Part shown: positions 1 to 7,968 of the stretch, piece after piece
How the letters are laid out: each line of letters begins with the position of its first letter
Position numbering within the stretch: position 1 is the first letter of the stretch
Source: Microbacterium halophytorum
GTDB lineage: Bacteria > Actinomycetota > Actinomycetes > Actinomycetales > Microbacteriaceae
NCBI RefSeq assembly: GCF_002970975.1
Contig: NZ_PNFA01000009.1
Location: 1 to 64,000 of the forward strand
Length of the DNA: 64,000 nucleotides
Direction of reading: 5' to 3'
Position numbers and translations under genes: made by a program
Notes under the pieces: generated by a model
Databases searched by the model: none
What the model was told of the DNA's origin: nothing
The model's input: only the letters and a program-made list of their open reading frames with translations

Positions 1-36
1 CCTGCTGGGGGCGCGTTGACACCGCATGTACCCGCG

Positions 37-63
37 GCGGGGGGGTGGGGGTATTCCCCCCGC
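37..63. terminator. GC-rich hairpin at left edge
   Basis: An 8-bp stem (37-44 with 56-63) brackets a short loop. No gene is visible in bases 1-270, so this may be the terminator of a gene lying beyond the left edge. No T-tract follows, and the call rests on pairing alone. Confidence 0.3.
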
Positions 64-144
64 ACCACCCGTCCGCTTCTGTGCGCCCGTCAACCCCACC
101 CGCCGCGTCAGCCCTCCACCCCGTCGCCATCCCCGTCGCCGTGA

Positions 145-226
145 CAGATTCCGCACCAAAATCCGAGATCAAGGCGCGGAATTCGCGACGGCGGCGGCGG
201 TTCTTCGTCGAGTGATGCGGAATCTG
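145..226. repeat. Intergenic inverted repeat
   Basis: CAGATTCCGCA (145-155) is repeated in inverted orientation as TGCGGAATCTG (216-226), with about 60 bases between that include a near-palindromic CGCGGAATTCGCG core. It lies in non-coding DNA and looks like a REP-type palindromic unit. Only this copy is in the window. Confidence 0.4.
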
Positions 227-270
227 CCACGGCGCCGGCGGGCGGCGCTCACGGCAGCCGCGCCCGTGGC

Positions 271-310
271 GCACGAGAACGGCCTCCCCGCGGGGAGGCC
301 GTTCTCGTGC
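271..310 (-). terminator. Terminator of the first ABC importer operon
   Basis: A perfect 40-base palindrome (20-bp stem, 271-290 with 291-310) begins 7 bases past the stop codon of the last permease gene at 317. No long T-tract follows, as is common in high-GC actinobacteria. Confidence 0.8.
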
Positions 311-316
311 GTGCGC

Positions 317-1363
317 CTATTCCCGTTGCCAGGCGAGCACGGCTCGCTGCAGCAGCACGAAGATCAGCAGGATGCCGCCCGTGATGATCGTCGTCGCCTC
401 CGGCGGGATGCCGCCGTCGCGCGTGATCAGGACGTTCATCAGGCCGAGCACGAGCGCGCCGACGACGGAGCCGAGCACGAAGCCGGCGCCGCCCGTCAGC
501 AGCGTGCCGCCGATCACGACCGCAGCGATCGCATCGAGCTCCCAGCCGATGCCCGTGATGTTCTGGGCACTGCCGAGGCGCGCCGTGTACAGCACGGCCG
601 CGAGGCCGGCAAGGGTTCCGCTGATGACGTAGACCCAGATCTTCGTCCTGGCGACCGGCAGGCCCATCAGCAGCGCCGACTGCTCGGAGCCGCCGATCGC
701 GTACACCGTGCGGCCCGTGCGGGTGCGGTGCAGGATGACGAATGCGATCAGCACGACGATGATCGCGATGAACACGCTCGGCGTGACCGTGAAGTCGTTG
801 ACCTTCGGCCCGTCGATGATCTTGATCTTGGTCGAGAGCAGGCTCAGCGCGCCCTCGTTCTCGAGCCGCTCGGGCGTCGTGCTCATGATCGAGGCGAGCC
901 CGCGGCCCAGGAACATCATCGCGAGCGTCGCGATGAACGGCTGCACGTCGAAGTACTGGATCAGGATGCCCGAGATCGCGCCGAAGGCCGAGCCGATCAG
1001 GACCATCGTGACCATCGCGATCCACGGGTTCCACCCCGCGTTGATCAGGATCACGCCCGCCACGCTGCTGCAGGCCACCACGGCCCCGACAGAGAGGTCG
1101 ATGCCGCCCGTGACGATCACGAACGTGAGCCCGACCGCGAGCAGGATGAGGTGGGAGTTGTTGATCAGCAGGTTCGACAGGGTGTTCGCCTGGAAGATCT
1201 GGCCGTAGGCGATCTCGCCGTAGACGAGCATCCCGACGAAGATGACGACGGCGGCGGCCGTCGGCAGCGCATCGAGCCGGTGCGAGAGCCGCTGCCCGAG
1301 CTGCCGGATGGCCGAGGGCTTCGGCTGCTGCGCCGGGGTGGGGGTGGTCAGGAGCGAGCTCAT
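317..1363 (-). CDS. Sugar ABC transporter permease, YjfF-like
   Basis: This is the second of two membrane subunits of a galactofuranose-type sugar importer. The 348-residue protein has a short polar N-terminus and then about eight to ten hydrophobic segments typical of the BPD_transp_2 permease family. The conserved GGIDLSVGAV and AIGGSEQSA motifs of the RbsC/YtfT/YjfF group are present. The start is the ATG at 1363, which overlaps the stop of the preceding permease gene as ATGA, so translation is probably coupled. It is the last gene of the operon SBP-ATPase-permease-permease and ends at a strong terminator. With its partner it should form the channel for a pentose or pentose oligosaccharide. 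L-arabinose or arabinofuranose is inferred from the neighbourhood, not from sequence. Confidence 0.9.
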   Translation of the reverse strand: MSSLLTTPTPAQQPKPSAIRQLGQRLSHRLDALPTAAAVVIFVGMLVYGEIAYGQIFQANTLSNLLINNSHLILLAVGLTFVIVTGGIDLSVGAVVACSSVAGVILINAGWNPWIAMVTMVLIGSAFGAISGILIQYFDVQPFIATLAMMFLGRGLASIMSTTPERLENEGALSLLSTKIKIIDGPKVNDFTVTPSVFIAIIVVLIAFVILHRTRTGRTVYAIGGSEQSALLMGLPVARTKIWVYVISGTLAGLAAVLYTARLGSAQNITGIGWELDAIAAVVIGGTLLTGGAGFVLGSVVGALVLGLMNVLITRDGGIPPEATTIITGGILLIFVLLQRAVLAWQRE

Positions 1364-2424
1364 GCCGCGACCGCCTCTCGCTTGTTCGGGCGCGCCGTCC
1401 GGGCCCGCCGCTTCTGGAACGCCTTCCGCACCCGCTCCGACTGGAGCAGGCACAGCGCAACGATCACGATCGCCTTGAACGCCGGCGTCGCCGCCGAGGG
1501 GATGCCGAGGAACACGACGGTCTTGTCGAGGGTCGCGATCAGGATCGCGCCGATCGTCGCGCCCGTGATGCTGAACTTGCCGCCGGCCAGCGACGTGCCG
1601 CCGATCACGACCGCGAGGATCGCGTCGAGCTCCAGCAGGTTGCCGGTGCGCGAGACGTCGACCGTCATCACGCTGGCCGTGGCGAAGACGCCCGCGAACC
1701 CGGCGAGCACACCGGATGCGATGTACACCGTGAACAGCAGGGCGCGGCGGTTGATGCCCGCCAGCCTCGCGGCTTGGGCGTCCATGCCGATCGCCTCGAT
1801 CATGAGGCCGAGCGCGCTGCGGCGCACGAGGCCGCCGACGAGGAGGACGATGCCGAGCGCCAGGAGGAACACGACGGGGAGGCCGAGCACGTACCCATTG
1901 GCGAACCACTGGTACACGTCGTTGGTCGCCGCCGTGTTCTGTCCGCCCGTGATGACCTTCGCGAGCCCGCGGCCGGCGAGCATCAGCACGAGCGTGCTGA
2001 TGAACGGCTGCAGGCCGACGACCGAGACGAGCAGGCCGTTCACGGCCCCGAGCGCGCCGCTGACGAGGATCACGAGGAGCAGCGCCGTGAACGCCGCACC
2101 CGCCGTGTTGGGCGCGGAGCTCAGGAACTCCATGCCGACGGCGCCGGCGACGGCCATCGTCGAGCCGACCGAGAGGTCGATGCCCTTGGTCGCCACGACC
2201 AGGCACATGCCGACGGCGATCATCATGATGGGCGCGGATGCGCGCAGGATGTCGATCGGGTTGCCGACGAGCTGCCCGTCGGCCCCGACGGAGAGCGCGA
2301 GGTAGCTCGGGTCGGCTATCAGGTTGATGATCAGCAGGACGACGATGGCGACGATGCCCCAGAAGTACTGCCGTTTGGCGAGGCTCTTCAGCGCCCCGCC
2401 GATTCCACGTGGGCTGTCGTTCAT
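1360..2424 (-). CDS. Sugar ABC transporter permease, YtfT-like
   Basis: First membrane subunit of the importer, 354 residues, BPD_transp_2 family. The signature GIDLSVGS and AIGMDAQAARLAGIN motifs are visible, with multiple transmembrane helices from about residue 20 and a positively charged C-terminal tail. It overlaps the ATPase gene upstream and the second permease downstream by 4 bases each (ATGA), indicating one translationally coupled transcript. Two different permeases with one ATPase is the YtfQRT-YjfF arrangement, which in E. coli imports galactofuranose. Here the arabinan-degradation genes make a furanose form of L-arabinose a reasonable guess. Confidence 0.9.
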   Translation of the reverse strand: MNDSPRGIGGALKSLAKRQYFWGIVAIVVLLIINLIADPSYLALSVGADGQLVGNPIDILRASAPIMMIAVGMCLVVATKGIDLSVGSTMAVAGAVGMEFLSSAPNTAGAAFTALLLVILVSGALGAVNGLLVSVVGLQPFISTLVLMLAGRGLAKVITGGQNTAATNDVYQWFANGYVLGLPVVFLLALGIVLLVGGLVRRSALGLMIEAIGMDAQAARLAGINRRALLFTVYIASGVLAGFAGVFATASVMTVDVSRTGNLLELDAILAVVIGGTSLAGGKFSITGATIGAILIATLDKTVVFLGIPSAATPAFKAIVIVALCLLQSERVRKAFQKRRARTARPNKREAVAA

Positions 2425-3959
2425 GACGCCACCTCCTCGAGGGTCGAGCGGTCGTCGGCGATGATCGTGACGATGTTGTCGGTGGTGGTGCCCGCGCCGC
2501 CGGGCAGTTCGGAGATCTTGCGGTGGTCCTTCAGGACCATGATGCGGTCGCTCTGGCGCACGACCTCCTCGAGCTCCGACGAGATGAACACGACGGAGAG
2601 GCCGTCGTCGGCGAGGCGCGACACATAGTCGAGGATCTCGGCCTTCGCGCCGATGTCGATGCCGCGCGTCGGCTCGTCGAGGATCAGGATCTCCGGCTCG
2701 GTCGCGAGCCAGCGGCCGAGCAGCACCTTCTGCTGGTTGCCTCCGGAGAGCAGCCGGATGGGCCGCTCCGGGTCGGTCGGCCGAACGCCGAGCGCCGAGA
2801 TGTACTTGTCGACGATCTGGTTCTGCTCGCGCCGCGAGAGCGGCCGCGCCCAGCCCCGCTTCGCCTGAACGGCGAGGATCATGTTCTCGCGCACCGACAG
2901 GTCGCGGATGATGCCCTCGTCGCGGCGGTTCTCGCTCGCGAACGCGATGCGCTCGGAGAGCGCCTTCGCCGGGTTCTTGATGTCGGCCTTCCTGCCGTGG
3001 AGGCTGATGGTGCCCGTGTCGGACTTATCGGCGCCGTAGATGAGCCGCGCGAGCTCCGTGCGGCCCGAGCCGAGCAGGCCGGCGAGGCCGACGACCTCGC
3101 CCTTGCGCAACTCGAAGTCGACCGGTTCGAGAGCCCCCTTGCGGCTCAGTTCGGTGGCGGCGTACACCGGCACGGTGCCGGTGCGCACCTTGCGCGTGTC
3201 GCCGACGCCCGCCGTGAGGGCCGAGACCTCCTTGCCGATCATCTCGGCGATGAGCTGCGTGCGGTCGAGGTCGCGCGTCATGTGCTCGCCGACGAACTGG
3301 CCGTTGCGCAGCACCGTCATCCGGTCGCTGATCGCGTAGACCTGGTCGAGGAAGTGCGACACGAACAGGATCGCGACGCCCTGGTCGCGCAGGTGCCGGA
3401 TGACGCCGAACAGCTGCTCGACCTCCGCGGCGTCGAGGCTCGAGGTCGGCTCGTCGAGGATGAGGACCTTGCACTCCTCGACCATCGAGCGGCTGATCGC
3501 CACGAGCTGCTGGATCGCGAGCGGCAGCGTCGACAGCGCCTGCTTCGGGTCGAGGTGGCCGAGGCCGAGCTTGTCGAGCACCTCGTGGGCGGCCCTGTGC
3601 GTCGCGCGCCAACTGATTCCGAGCGGCCCCCTGATCTCGTTGCCGAGCATCACGTTCTCGCCGATGCTCAGGTTCGTGCAGAGGTTCACCTCCTGGTACA
3701 CCGTCGAGATCCCGGCGCTCTGCGCGTCGGCGGTTCCGCTGAAGCTGCGCTCCTCCCCGCCGACGACGATCCGGCCGCCGTCGATCTTGTAGACGCCCGT
3801 GAGCGCCTTGATGAGCGTCGACTTCCCTGCACCGTTCTCCCCCATCAGGGTGTGGACTTCGCCGGGGAAGAGCCGGAAGCTCACCTCGTCGAGCGCCTTC
3901 ACACCGGGGAAGGTGATGGAGATGTCGGTCATCTCCACGATTGGACGCGATTCGGGCAT
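2421..3959 (-). CDS. Sugar ABC transporter ATP-binding protein, YtfR-like
   Basis: Cytoplasmic ATPase of the importer, 512 residues, with two fused nucleotide-binding domains as in RbsA/YtfR. The first half has Walker A GENGAGKS and Walker B LILDEPTSSLDA. The second half has the degenerate GLLGSGRTE loop, an LSGGNQQKV signature and [11 protein letters not shown]. The ATG at 3959 is chosen because GGAG sits six bases upstream; the frame is open 65 codons further but that stretch is Arg/Pro-rich and unlike the family. A 13-bp hairpin separates this gene from the upstream binding-protein gene. The reading frame ends overlapping the first permease gene. Confidence 0.92.
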   Translation of the reverse strand: MPESRPIVEMTDISITFPGVKALDEVSFRLFPGEVHTLMGENGAGKSTLIKALTGVYKIDGGRIVVGGEERSFSGTADAQSAGISTVYQEVNLCTNLSIGENVMLGNEIRGPLGISWRATHRAAHEVLDKLGLGHLDPKQALSTLPLAIQQLVAISRSMVEECKVLILDEPTSSLDAAEVEQLFGVIRHLRDQGVAILFVSHFLDQVYAISDRMTVLRNGQFVGEHMTRDLDRTQLIAEMIGKEVSALTAGVGDTRKVRTGTVPVYAATELSRKGALEPVDFELRKGEVVGLAGLLGSGRTELARLIYGADKSDTGTISLHGRKADIKNPAKALSERIAFASENRRDEGIIRDLSVRENMILAVQAKRGWARPLSRREQNQIVDKYISALGVRPTDPERPIRLLSGGNQQKVLLGRWLATEPEILILDEPTRGIDIGAKAEILDYVSRLADDGLSVVFISSELEEVVRQSDRIMVLKDHRKISELPGGAGTTTDNIVTIIADDRSTLEEVAS

Positions 3960-4005
3960 CACTGTCTCCACATCTGGTTGCCGCGGTCGCCCGCGAGCGC
4001 TCGGG

Positions 4006-4036
4006 GCGGTGCGGGGGCGCTGGGCCCCCGCACCGC
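4006..4036 (-). terminator. Intercistronic hairpin between SBP and ATPase genes
   Basis: A 13-bp perfect stem (4006-4018 with 4024-4036) with a 5-base loop lies between the binding-protein stop codon and the ATPase start. Such hairpins commonly act as attenuators or 3'-end protectors that leave more binding-protein mRNA than transporter mRNA. That role is inferred here. Confidence 0.65.
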
Positions 4037-4062
4037 TCATGAGCGCGCTTGTGCTCGGTCGA

Positions 4063-5067
4063 TCAGAACGCGCGGTCCGGGAGGGCCTCTTCGGCCGCCT
4101 CGGGCGAGTCGAACGTGGCGCTCTCGACGACGATGCTCGGCTCGACCGTCTCACCGGCGAGCGCCTTCTCGACGACGTCGAGGGCGACGTCGCCGAACAG
4201 CGGGTTGTACTCGGCGACGAACGTCAGGTCACCGGCGGCGAGCGCCTCGAGGGCCGACTTCGTGCCGTCGATCGTCGCGATCTTGACGTCCTCACCCGGA
4301 ACGAGGCCGGCCTCTTCGACGGCCTGCGCGGCGCCGAGACCCATCTCGTCGTTCTGGGCGAACACGAACTGCACGTCGTTGCTGTTCGACTTCAGCACGG
4401 TCTCCATGACGCCGCGGGCCTCGTCCTTCGACCAGTTCGCGGTCTGGGCGCCGACCTTCTCGAAGCTGTCGTTGCCGCCGATGACGGCGTCGAAGCCCTC
4501 GTTGCGCTCGTTCACGACCGAGACGCCCGCGGGACCCTCGAGGGTGAAGTACTTGGCGCCCTCGGGGAAGGCACCGACGGCCCACTCGGCGACCGCGCCC
4601 GAGACCTCGACGTTGTCGGGCGCGATGCGGGTGACGTACATGCTCGTGTCGTCGGGCTCGATGCCGCGGTCGAGCAGCACGACCGGGATCTCGGCCTCCT
4701 GTGCGTAGGCGAGCGAGTCCTCCCAGCCCGTGGCCTCGGTGGCCGAGAGCAGGATGATGTCGACGCCCTCGTCGACGAACGACGTGAAGCTGTCGATCTG
4801 CGACTTCTGGTCGTTGTTCTGTGCGGGGGCGTACGAGAGGTCGTATCCGGCGTCCTCCGTGAAGGTCTCCTGGATGTTCGTCTCGTTGGCCTCGCGCCAC
4901 GCGCCCTCGGGGCCGACCGCGACGAAGCCTACCTTGACGAGCTCGCCGTCGCCGCCCCCGCCGGTGGCGCCGGCATCATCGCCGCCCGAGCAGGCGACGA
5001 GGCCGACCGACATCGCGCCCACCGCGGCGAGCCCGGCGGCGCGGAAGATGTGCTTGCGTGCAGACAT
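4063..5067 (-). CDS. Sugar-binding lipoprotein, YtfQ-like
   Basis: Extracytoplasmic substrate-binding protein of the importer, 334 residues. The N-terminus is a lipoprotein signal with lipobox LVAC (Cys at about residue 26) followed by a Gly-rich tether. The rest is a type I periplasmic-binding fold (Peripla_BP_4, YtfQ/RbsB-like), with the motifs KVGFVAVGPEGAWR at the start of the mature domain and IDGTKSALEALAAGD near the end. An AAGGAGGA ribosome site precedes the ATG by six bases. It is the first gene of the operon, with a putative LacI-type operator 100 bases upstream and a hairpin in its leader. Ligand specificity cannot be read directly; L-arabinofuranose or arabino-oligosaccharide is suggested by context. 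Confidence 0.9.
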   Translation of the reverse strand: MSARKHIFRAAGLAAVGAMSVGLVACSGGDDAGATGGGGDGELVKVGFVAVGPEGAWREANETNIQETFTEDAGYDLSYAPAQNNDQKSQIDSFTSFVDEGVDIILLSATEATGWEDSLAYAQEAEIPVVLLDRGIEPDDTSMYVTRIAPDNVEVSGAVAEWAVGAFPEGAKYFTLEGPAGVSVVNERNEGFDAVIGGNDSFEKVGAQTANWSKDEARGVMETVLKSNSNDVQFVFAQNDEMGLGAAQAVEEAGLVPGEDVKIATIDGTKSALEALAAGDLTFVAEYNPLFGDVALDVVEKALAGETVEPSIVVESATFDSPEAAEEALPDRAF

Positions 5068-5084
5068 TTCTCTCCTCCTTGAGA

Positions 5085-5108
5085 CCGCCGGATGCCATCA
5101 TCCGGCGG
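5085..5108 (-). promoter_or_regulatory. Hairpin in the 5' leader of the binding-protein mRNA
   Basis: A 10-bp perfect stem (5085-5094 with 5099-5108) with a 4-base loop ends a few bases before the ribosome site of the binding-protein gene. It could also serve as terminator of the upstream ATPase gene (5249). Both roles are inferred. Confidence 0.5.
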
Positions 5109-5166
5109 CGTGAGTCCGACACAGGACCCGTTGCTGATTGCAGAGACGCTGGCGCGTCGTTCCGGC

Positions 5167-5183
5167 TATGTTACCGGGAACAA
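5167..5183 (-). promoter_or_regulatory. Putative LacI-family operator upstream of the first importer
   Basis: The sequence TATGTTACCGGGAACAA contains the near-palindrome TGTTACC/GGGAACA (6 of 7 positions paired). The identical 17-mer recurs at 20054-20070 before the GH43 run. On the minus strand it overlaps a plausible promoter (TTGTGT, 18 bases, TAACAT). The LacI regulator at 6781-7800 is the natural candidate to bind it. Confidence 0.65.
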
Positions 5184-5248
5184 TTTGTATCACACAACCC
5201 GCCCCGGACACGGTTCGGTCACGGCCGGCCCCGCCGCGGGCCGCCCGT

Positions 5249-6781
5249 TCAGGCCTCGTCGTCGAGGTCGGCCGCGATCATCTCGACGACCGTGTCGACC
5301 GTGACTCCCGGCCCGTTGCTCAGCTCACCGATCTTCTCGCGGTCCTTCAGCACGACGATCCGGTCGCTCAGCCGCACGACCTCCTCGAGCTGCGACGAGA
5401 TGAACACGACCGACATGCCATCGCCGGCCAGGCGCGAGATCCGGCGCTGGATCTCGAGCTTCGCGGCGATGTCGATCCCGCGGGTCGGCTCGTCGAGGAT
5501 CAGCACGTGGGGGCGTGTGGCCAGGAGGCGCGCCAACATGATCTTCTGCTGGGTTCCGCCCGAGAGCTCGTCGACGGGCCGATCGAGGTCGGCCGCCGTG
5601 AGGCGGAGCGCCTCGACCCAGGTGTCGATGATGTCCGCCTGCTCGGCGGGTGCGACCGGATGCGTCCAGCCGCGCATCGCCTGGAGCGCGAGCATCATGT
5701 TCTGCCGCCCCGTGAGCCGGCCGATCAGCCCGTCGCCCCGGACGTCCTCGCTCGACATCGCGATGCCGCGGCGCAGGCCGGCACCGGGGCTGCGCAGGTC
5801 GATGCGCTCGCCGTCGAGCCACAGCTCGCCGGCGTCGGCCCTGTCGATGCCGGCGAGCAGCCGCGCGAGCTCGGTGCGCCCCGATCCGCGCAGGCCCGCG
5901 AAGCCCACGATCTCGCCCGCCGGGAGCTCGACATCGGTGGCATCGAGCACCCCGCGCCTGCCCAGGCCGTCGGCGCGCAGTCGCGCCTCCCCCTCGCTCG
6001 GATAGGAGTGCTCGAGGCGCTCGGAGCGCAGGGCGCGCAGCGCATCGATGTCGCCGCCGACCATCTTCGACACGAGGTCGGAGCGATCGATCTCCTCGGC
6101 GAGGTACTCCGCGACCACGCGGCCGCCGCGCAATACCGTCATCCGGTCGCTCACCGCGAGAACGTGCTCGAGGAAGTGCGAGATGAACAGGATCGCGACG
6201 CCGCGGTCGCGCAGCCGCCGCACGACGTCGAGCAGGCGCCGCGCCTCGGCGGCATCGAGGCTCGACGTCGGCTCGTCGAGGATCAGCACGCGCGGGTCGA
6301 GCACGAGGGCGCGCGCGACGGCGACGAGCTGCTTCACGGCCGGCGACAGGCGGGCGAGGCGCGTGCTCGGGTCGACGTCGTCGAGGCCGAGCTTGGCGAG
6401 CACATCGCGGGCGCGGGCGCGGTTGCGCTTCCAGTCGATGCCGAACGCGCCCCGGGCCTCGTCGCCGAGCACGATGTTCTCGGTGACGGTGAGGTGCGGG
6501 AGCAGGTGCGACTCCTGGAACACCGTGGCGATGCCGTCCGCCCTGCTCTGCGCGACTCCCGCCGGCACCCACGGCTCGCCGCCGAGGCGCACGGTGCCCG
6601 CGCTCATCGGGTACGTGCCGGTCAGCGCCCCGATCAGGGTCGATTTGCCCGCGCCGTTCTCGCCCATCACGGCGTGCACCTCGCCGGCGCGCAGCGTGAG
6701 GTCGACGCCGTCGAGCACGCGCACGTCGCCGAACTCGACCGTGATGCCGCGCATCTCGACCAGGGGCGCCGCCTCGCTCAT
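5249..6781 (-). CDS. Second sugar ABC ATPase, regulator-linked, without own permease
   Basis: A 510-residue double ATPase paralogous to the YtfR-like protein at 2421-3959. The first domain has Walker A GENGAGKS and LILDEPTSSLDA. The second has GLRGSGRTE, signature LSGGTQQKI and [11 protein letters not shown]. All key motifs look intact, so this is not an obvious pseudogene. The ATG at 6781 shares a base with the TGA of the LacI gene (TGATG) and has GGAGG six bases upstream, so the two are co-translated. No permease or binding protein follows; the next gene downstream is the binding protein of the complete importer behind its own operator. It may energise that importer under other conditions, or be a relic of a second transporter. 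Confidence 0.88.
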   Translation of the reverse strand: MSEAAPLVEMRGITVEFGDVRVLDGVDLTLRAGEVHAVMGENGAGKSTLIGALTGTYPMSAGTVRLGGEPWVPAGVAQSRADGIATVFQESHLLPHLTVTENIVLGDEARGAFGIDWKRNRARARDVLAKLGLDDVDPSTRLARLSPAVKQLVAVARALVLDPRVLILDEPTSSLDAAEARRLLDVVRRLRDRGVAILFISHFLEHVLAVSDRMTVLRGGRVVAEYLAEEIDRSDLVSKMVGGDIDALRALRSERLEHSYPSEGEARLRADGLGRRGVLDATDVELPAGEIVGFAGLRGSGRTELARLLAGIDRADAGELWLDGERIDLRSPGAGLRRGIAMSSEDVRGDGLIGRLTGRQNMMLALQAMRGWTHPVAPAEQADIIDTWVEALRLTAADLDRPVDELSGGTQQKIMLARLLATRPHVLILDEPTRGIDIAAKLEIQRRISRLAGDGMSVVFISSQLEEVVRLSDRIVVLKDREKIGELSNGPGVTVDTVVEMIAADLDDEA

Positions 6782-7800
6782 CACCGGCCTCCCCTGGGCG
6801 CCGACGTCGAGGAGCGCACGACGAGCTCGGGTTGGATCCGCGTGACGTTCGGGATGTCGCGCCGCTCGATCGCGGCGCGGAGCATGTCGACCGCCGCGGC
6901 CCCGAGGCTCGCGAAGTTCTGCTGCACCGTCGTCAGCGGCGGGAGCGCGTGGGCGGCGAGGCTGACGCCGTCGAAGCCGACGACGCTGATGTCGTCGGGC
7001 ACCGAGATGCCCCGTTCGTGGAAGCCGTGGATGAGGCCGATCGCCATGTCGTCGTTCGCGACGAAGACGCCCGTATAGTCGGGCAGCCCTCGCAGCCCCC
7101 GCGCATAGTCGTAGGCGAAGTCGGCCGACCAGTCGCCCACGACGATGGGCCGCTCGCGCATCCCCCACTCCTTCGCGCGGGCGTGGAAGGCGCGCTCGCG
7201 CGCGCGGGCGTCGAGCCAGTCGAGCGGGCCCGCGAGGTGCAGCACGTCGCGGTGGCCGAGCGAGACGAGGTGGTCGACCGCGAGGGCGGCGCCGGCGTGC
7301 TGGTCGATCGAGATCGTGAGGAACGTCGGGTCCTTGTCTGGCTTGACGACGAGCACCGGCACCGCGATGGCGATCTTCCGGATGGTCGCGAGCGACGACG
7401 AACGGGGCGCCACGATGCAGAGCGCGTCGATTCCCTGCCCCGTGAGGTGCTCGATCGCGTCCTGCGGCGTCACCTCGTCGCCGCCGTGCAGCGCAATCGA
7501 GTCGACGGAGTAGCCGGAGGTGCGGGCCGCGAACTCGAGGGCCCTGAGGATGCTGGTCGGGCCGTACGAAGCGGCGCTCTCGACGAGCACGCCGATCCGG
7601 CGCGTGCGCTGGGTCGCGAGGGCCCTCGCCGCCTGGTTCGGGCGGTAGCCGAGCTCGTCGATCACGTCGAGCACGCGCTTGCGCGTGGCCTCCTTGATGT
7701 GCGGGTAGTCGTTCATGACCCGCGAGACCGTCATGTGGGACACGCCGGCGATCTCGGCGACCTGCCGGATGTTCGGCCGCTCGGCGCTCGTGCCTGCCAC
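6781..7800 (-). CDS. LacI-family transcriptional regulator
   Basis: A 339-residue repressor-type protein. Residues 10-60 are the LacI helix-turn-helix, with IRQVAEIAGVSHMTVSRVMN and the hinge region NQAARALATQRT. Residues about 65-330 form a Peripla_BP-like sugar-sensing domain, including VFVANDDMAIGLIHGF and ISVVGFDG. GGGAGGAGCCAC precedes the ATG, a good ribosome site. It is followed without a gap by an ABC ATPase gene and preceded by a strong hairpin that separates it from the GH43 run. It probably represses the importer and the GH genes through the shared TGTTACC/GGGAACA operator and is released by arabinose or an arabino-oligosaccharide. Target and inducer are inferred. Confidence 0.92.
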   Translation of the reverse strand: MAGTSAERPNIRQVAEIAGVSHMTVSRVMNDYPHIKEATRKRVLDVIDELGYRPNQAARALATQRTRRIGVLVESAASYGPTSILRALEFAARTSGYSVDSIALHGGDEVTPQDAIEHLTGQGIDALCIVAPRSSSLATIRKIAIAVPVLVVKPDKDPTFLTISIDQHAGAALAVDHLVSLGHRDVLHLAGPLDWLDARARERAFHARAKEWGMRERPIVVGDWSADFAYDYARGLRGLPDYTGVFVANDDMAIGLIHGFHERGISVPDDISVVGFDGVSLAAHALPPLTTVQQNFASLGAAAVDMLRAAIERRDIPNVTRIQPELVVRSSTSAPRGGR

Positions 7801-7912
7801 GTGGCTCCTCCCTGATGCGCGCCGGTCGGCGCGCCCGCGCGCACGGCGCGGTCGTCTCAGATTAGCGATCGCGCCCGCGCGGCGTCGCCCGCCGCCCCGG
7901 CGCGCGGCGACG

Positions 7913-7961
7913 CCGCACGCCGTCGGGAGGAGCGCTCCTCCCGCCGGCGCGCGGCGTGCGG
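7913..7961 (-). terminator. Large composite hairpin after the GH43 run
   Basis: An outer 10-bp stem (7913-7922 with 7952-7961) encloses a perfect 20-base palindrome (7924-7943). It starts 8 bases past the stop codon of the GH43 gene at 7969. Probable terminator or strong attenuator between the GH43 genes and the LacI-ATPase pair. No T-tract. Confidence 0.7.
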
Positions 7962-7968
7962 ACCCGGA

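Noticed and set aside
2421..4154. Longer N-terminus for the YtfR-like ATPase (65 extra residues)
   Set aside because: The extension is Arg/Ser/Pro-rich, runs through the intercistronic hairpin and into the binding-protein gene, and lacks a ribosome site. The ATG at 3959 has one.
5249..6781. Spare ATPase as a pseudogene
   Set aside because: The frame is full length and Walker A, signature and Walker B motifs are intact in both halves where the family has them.
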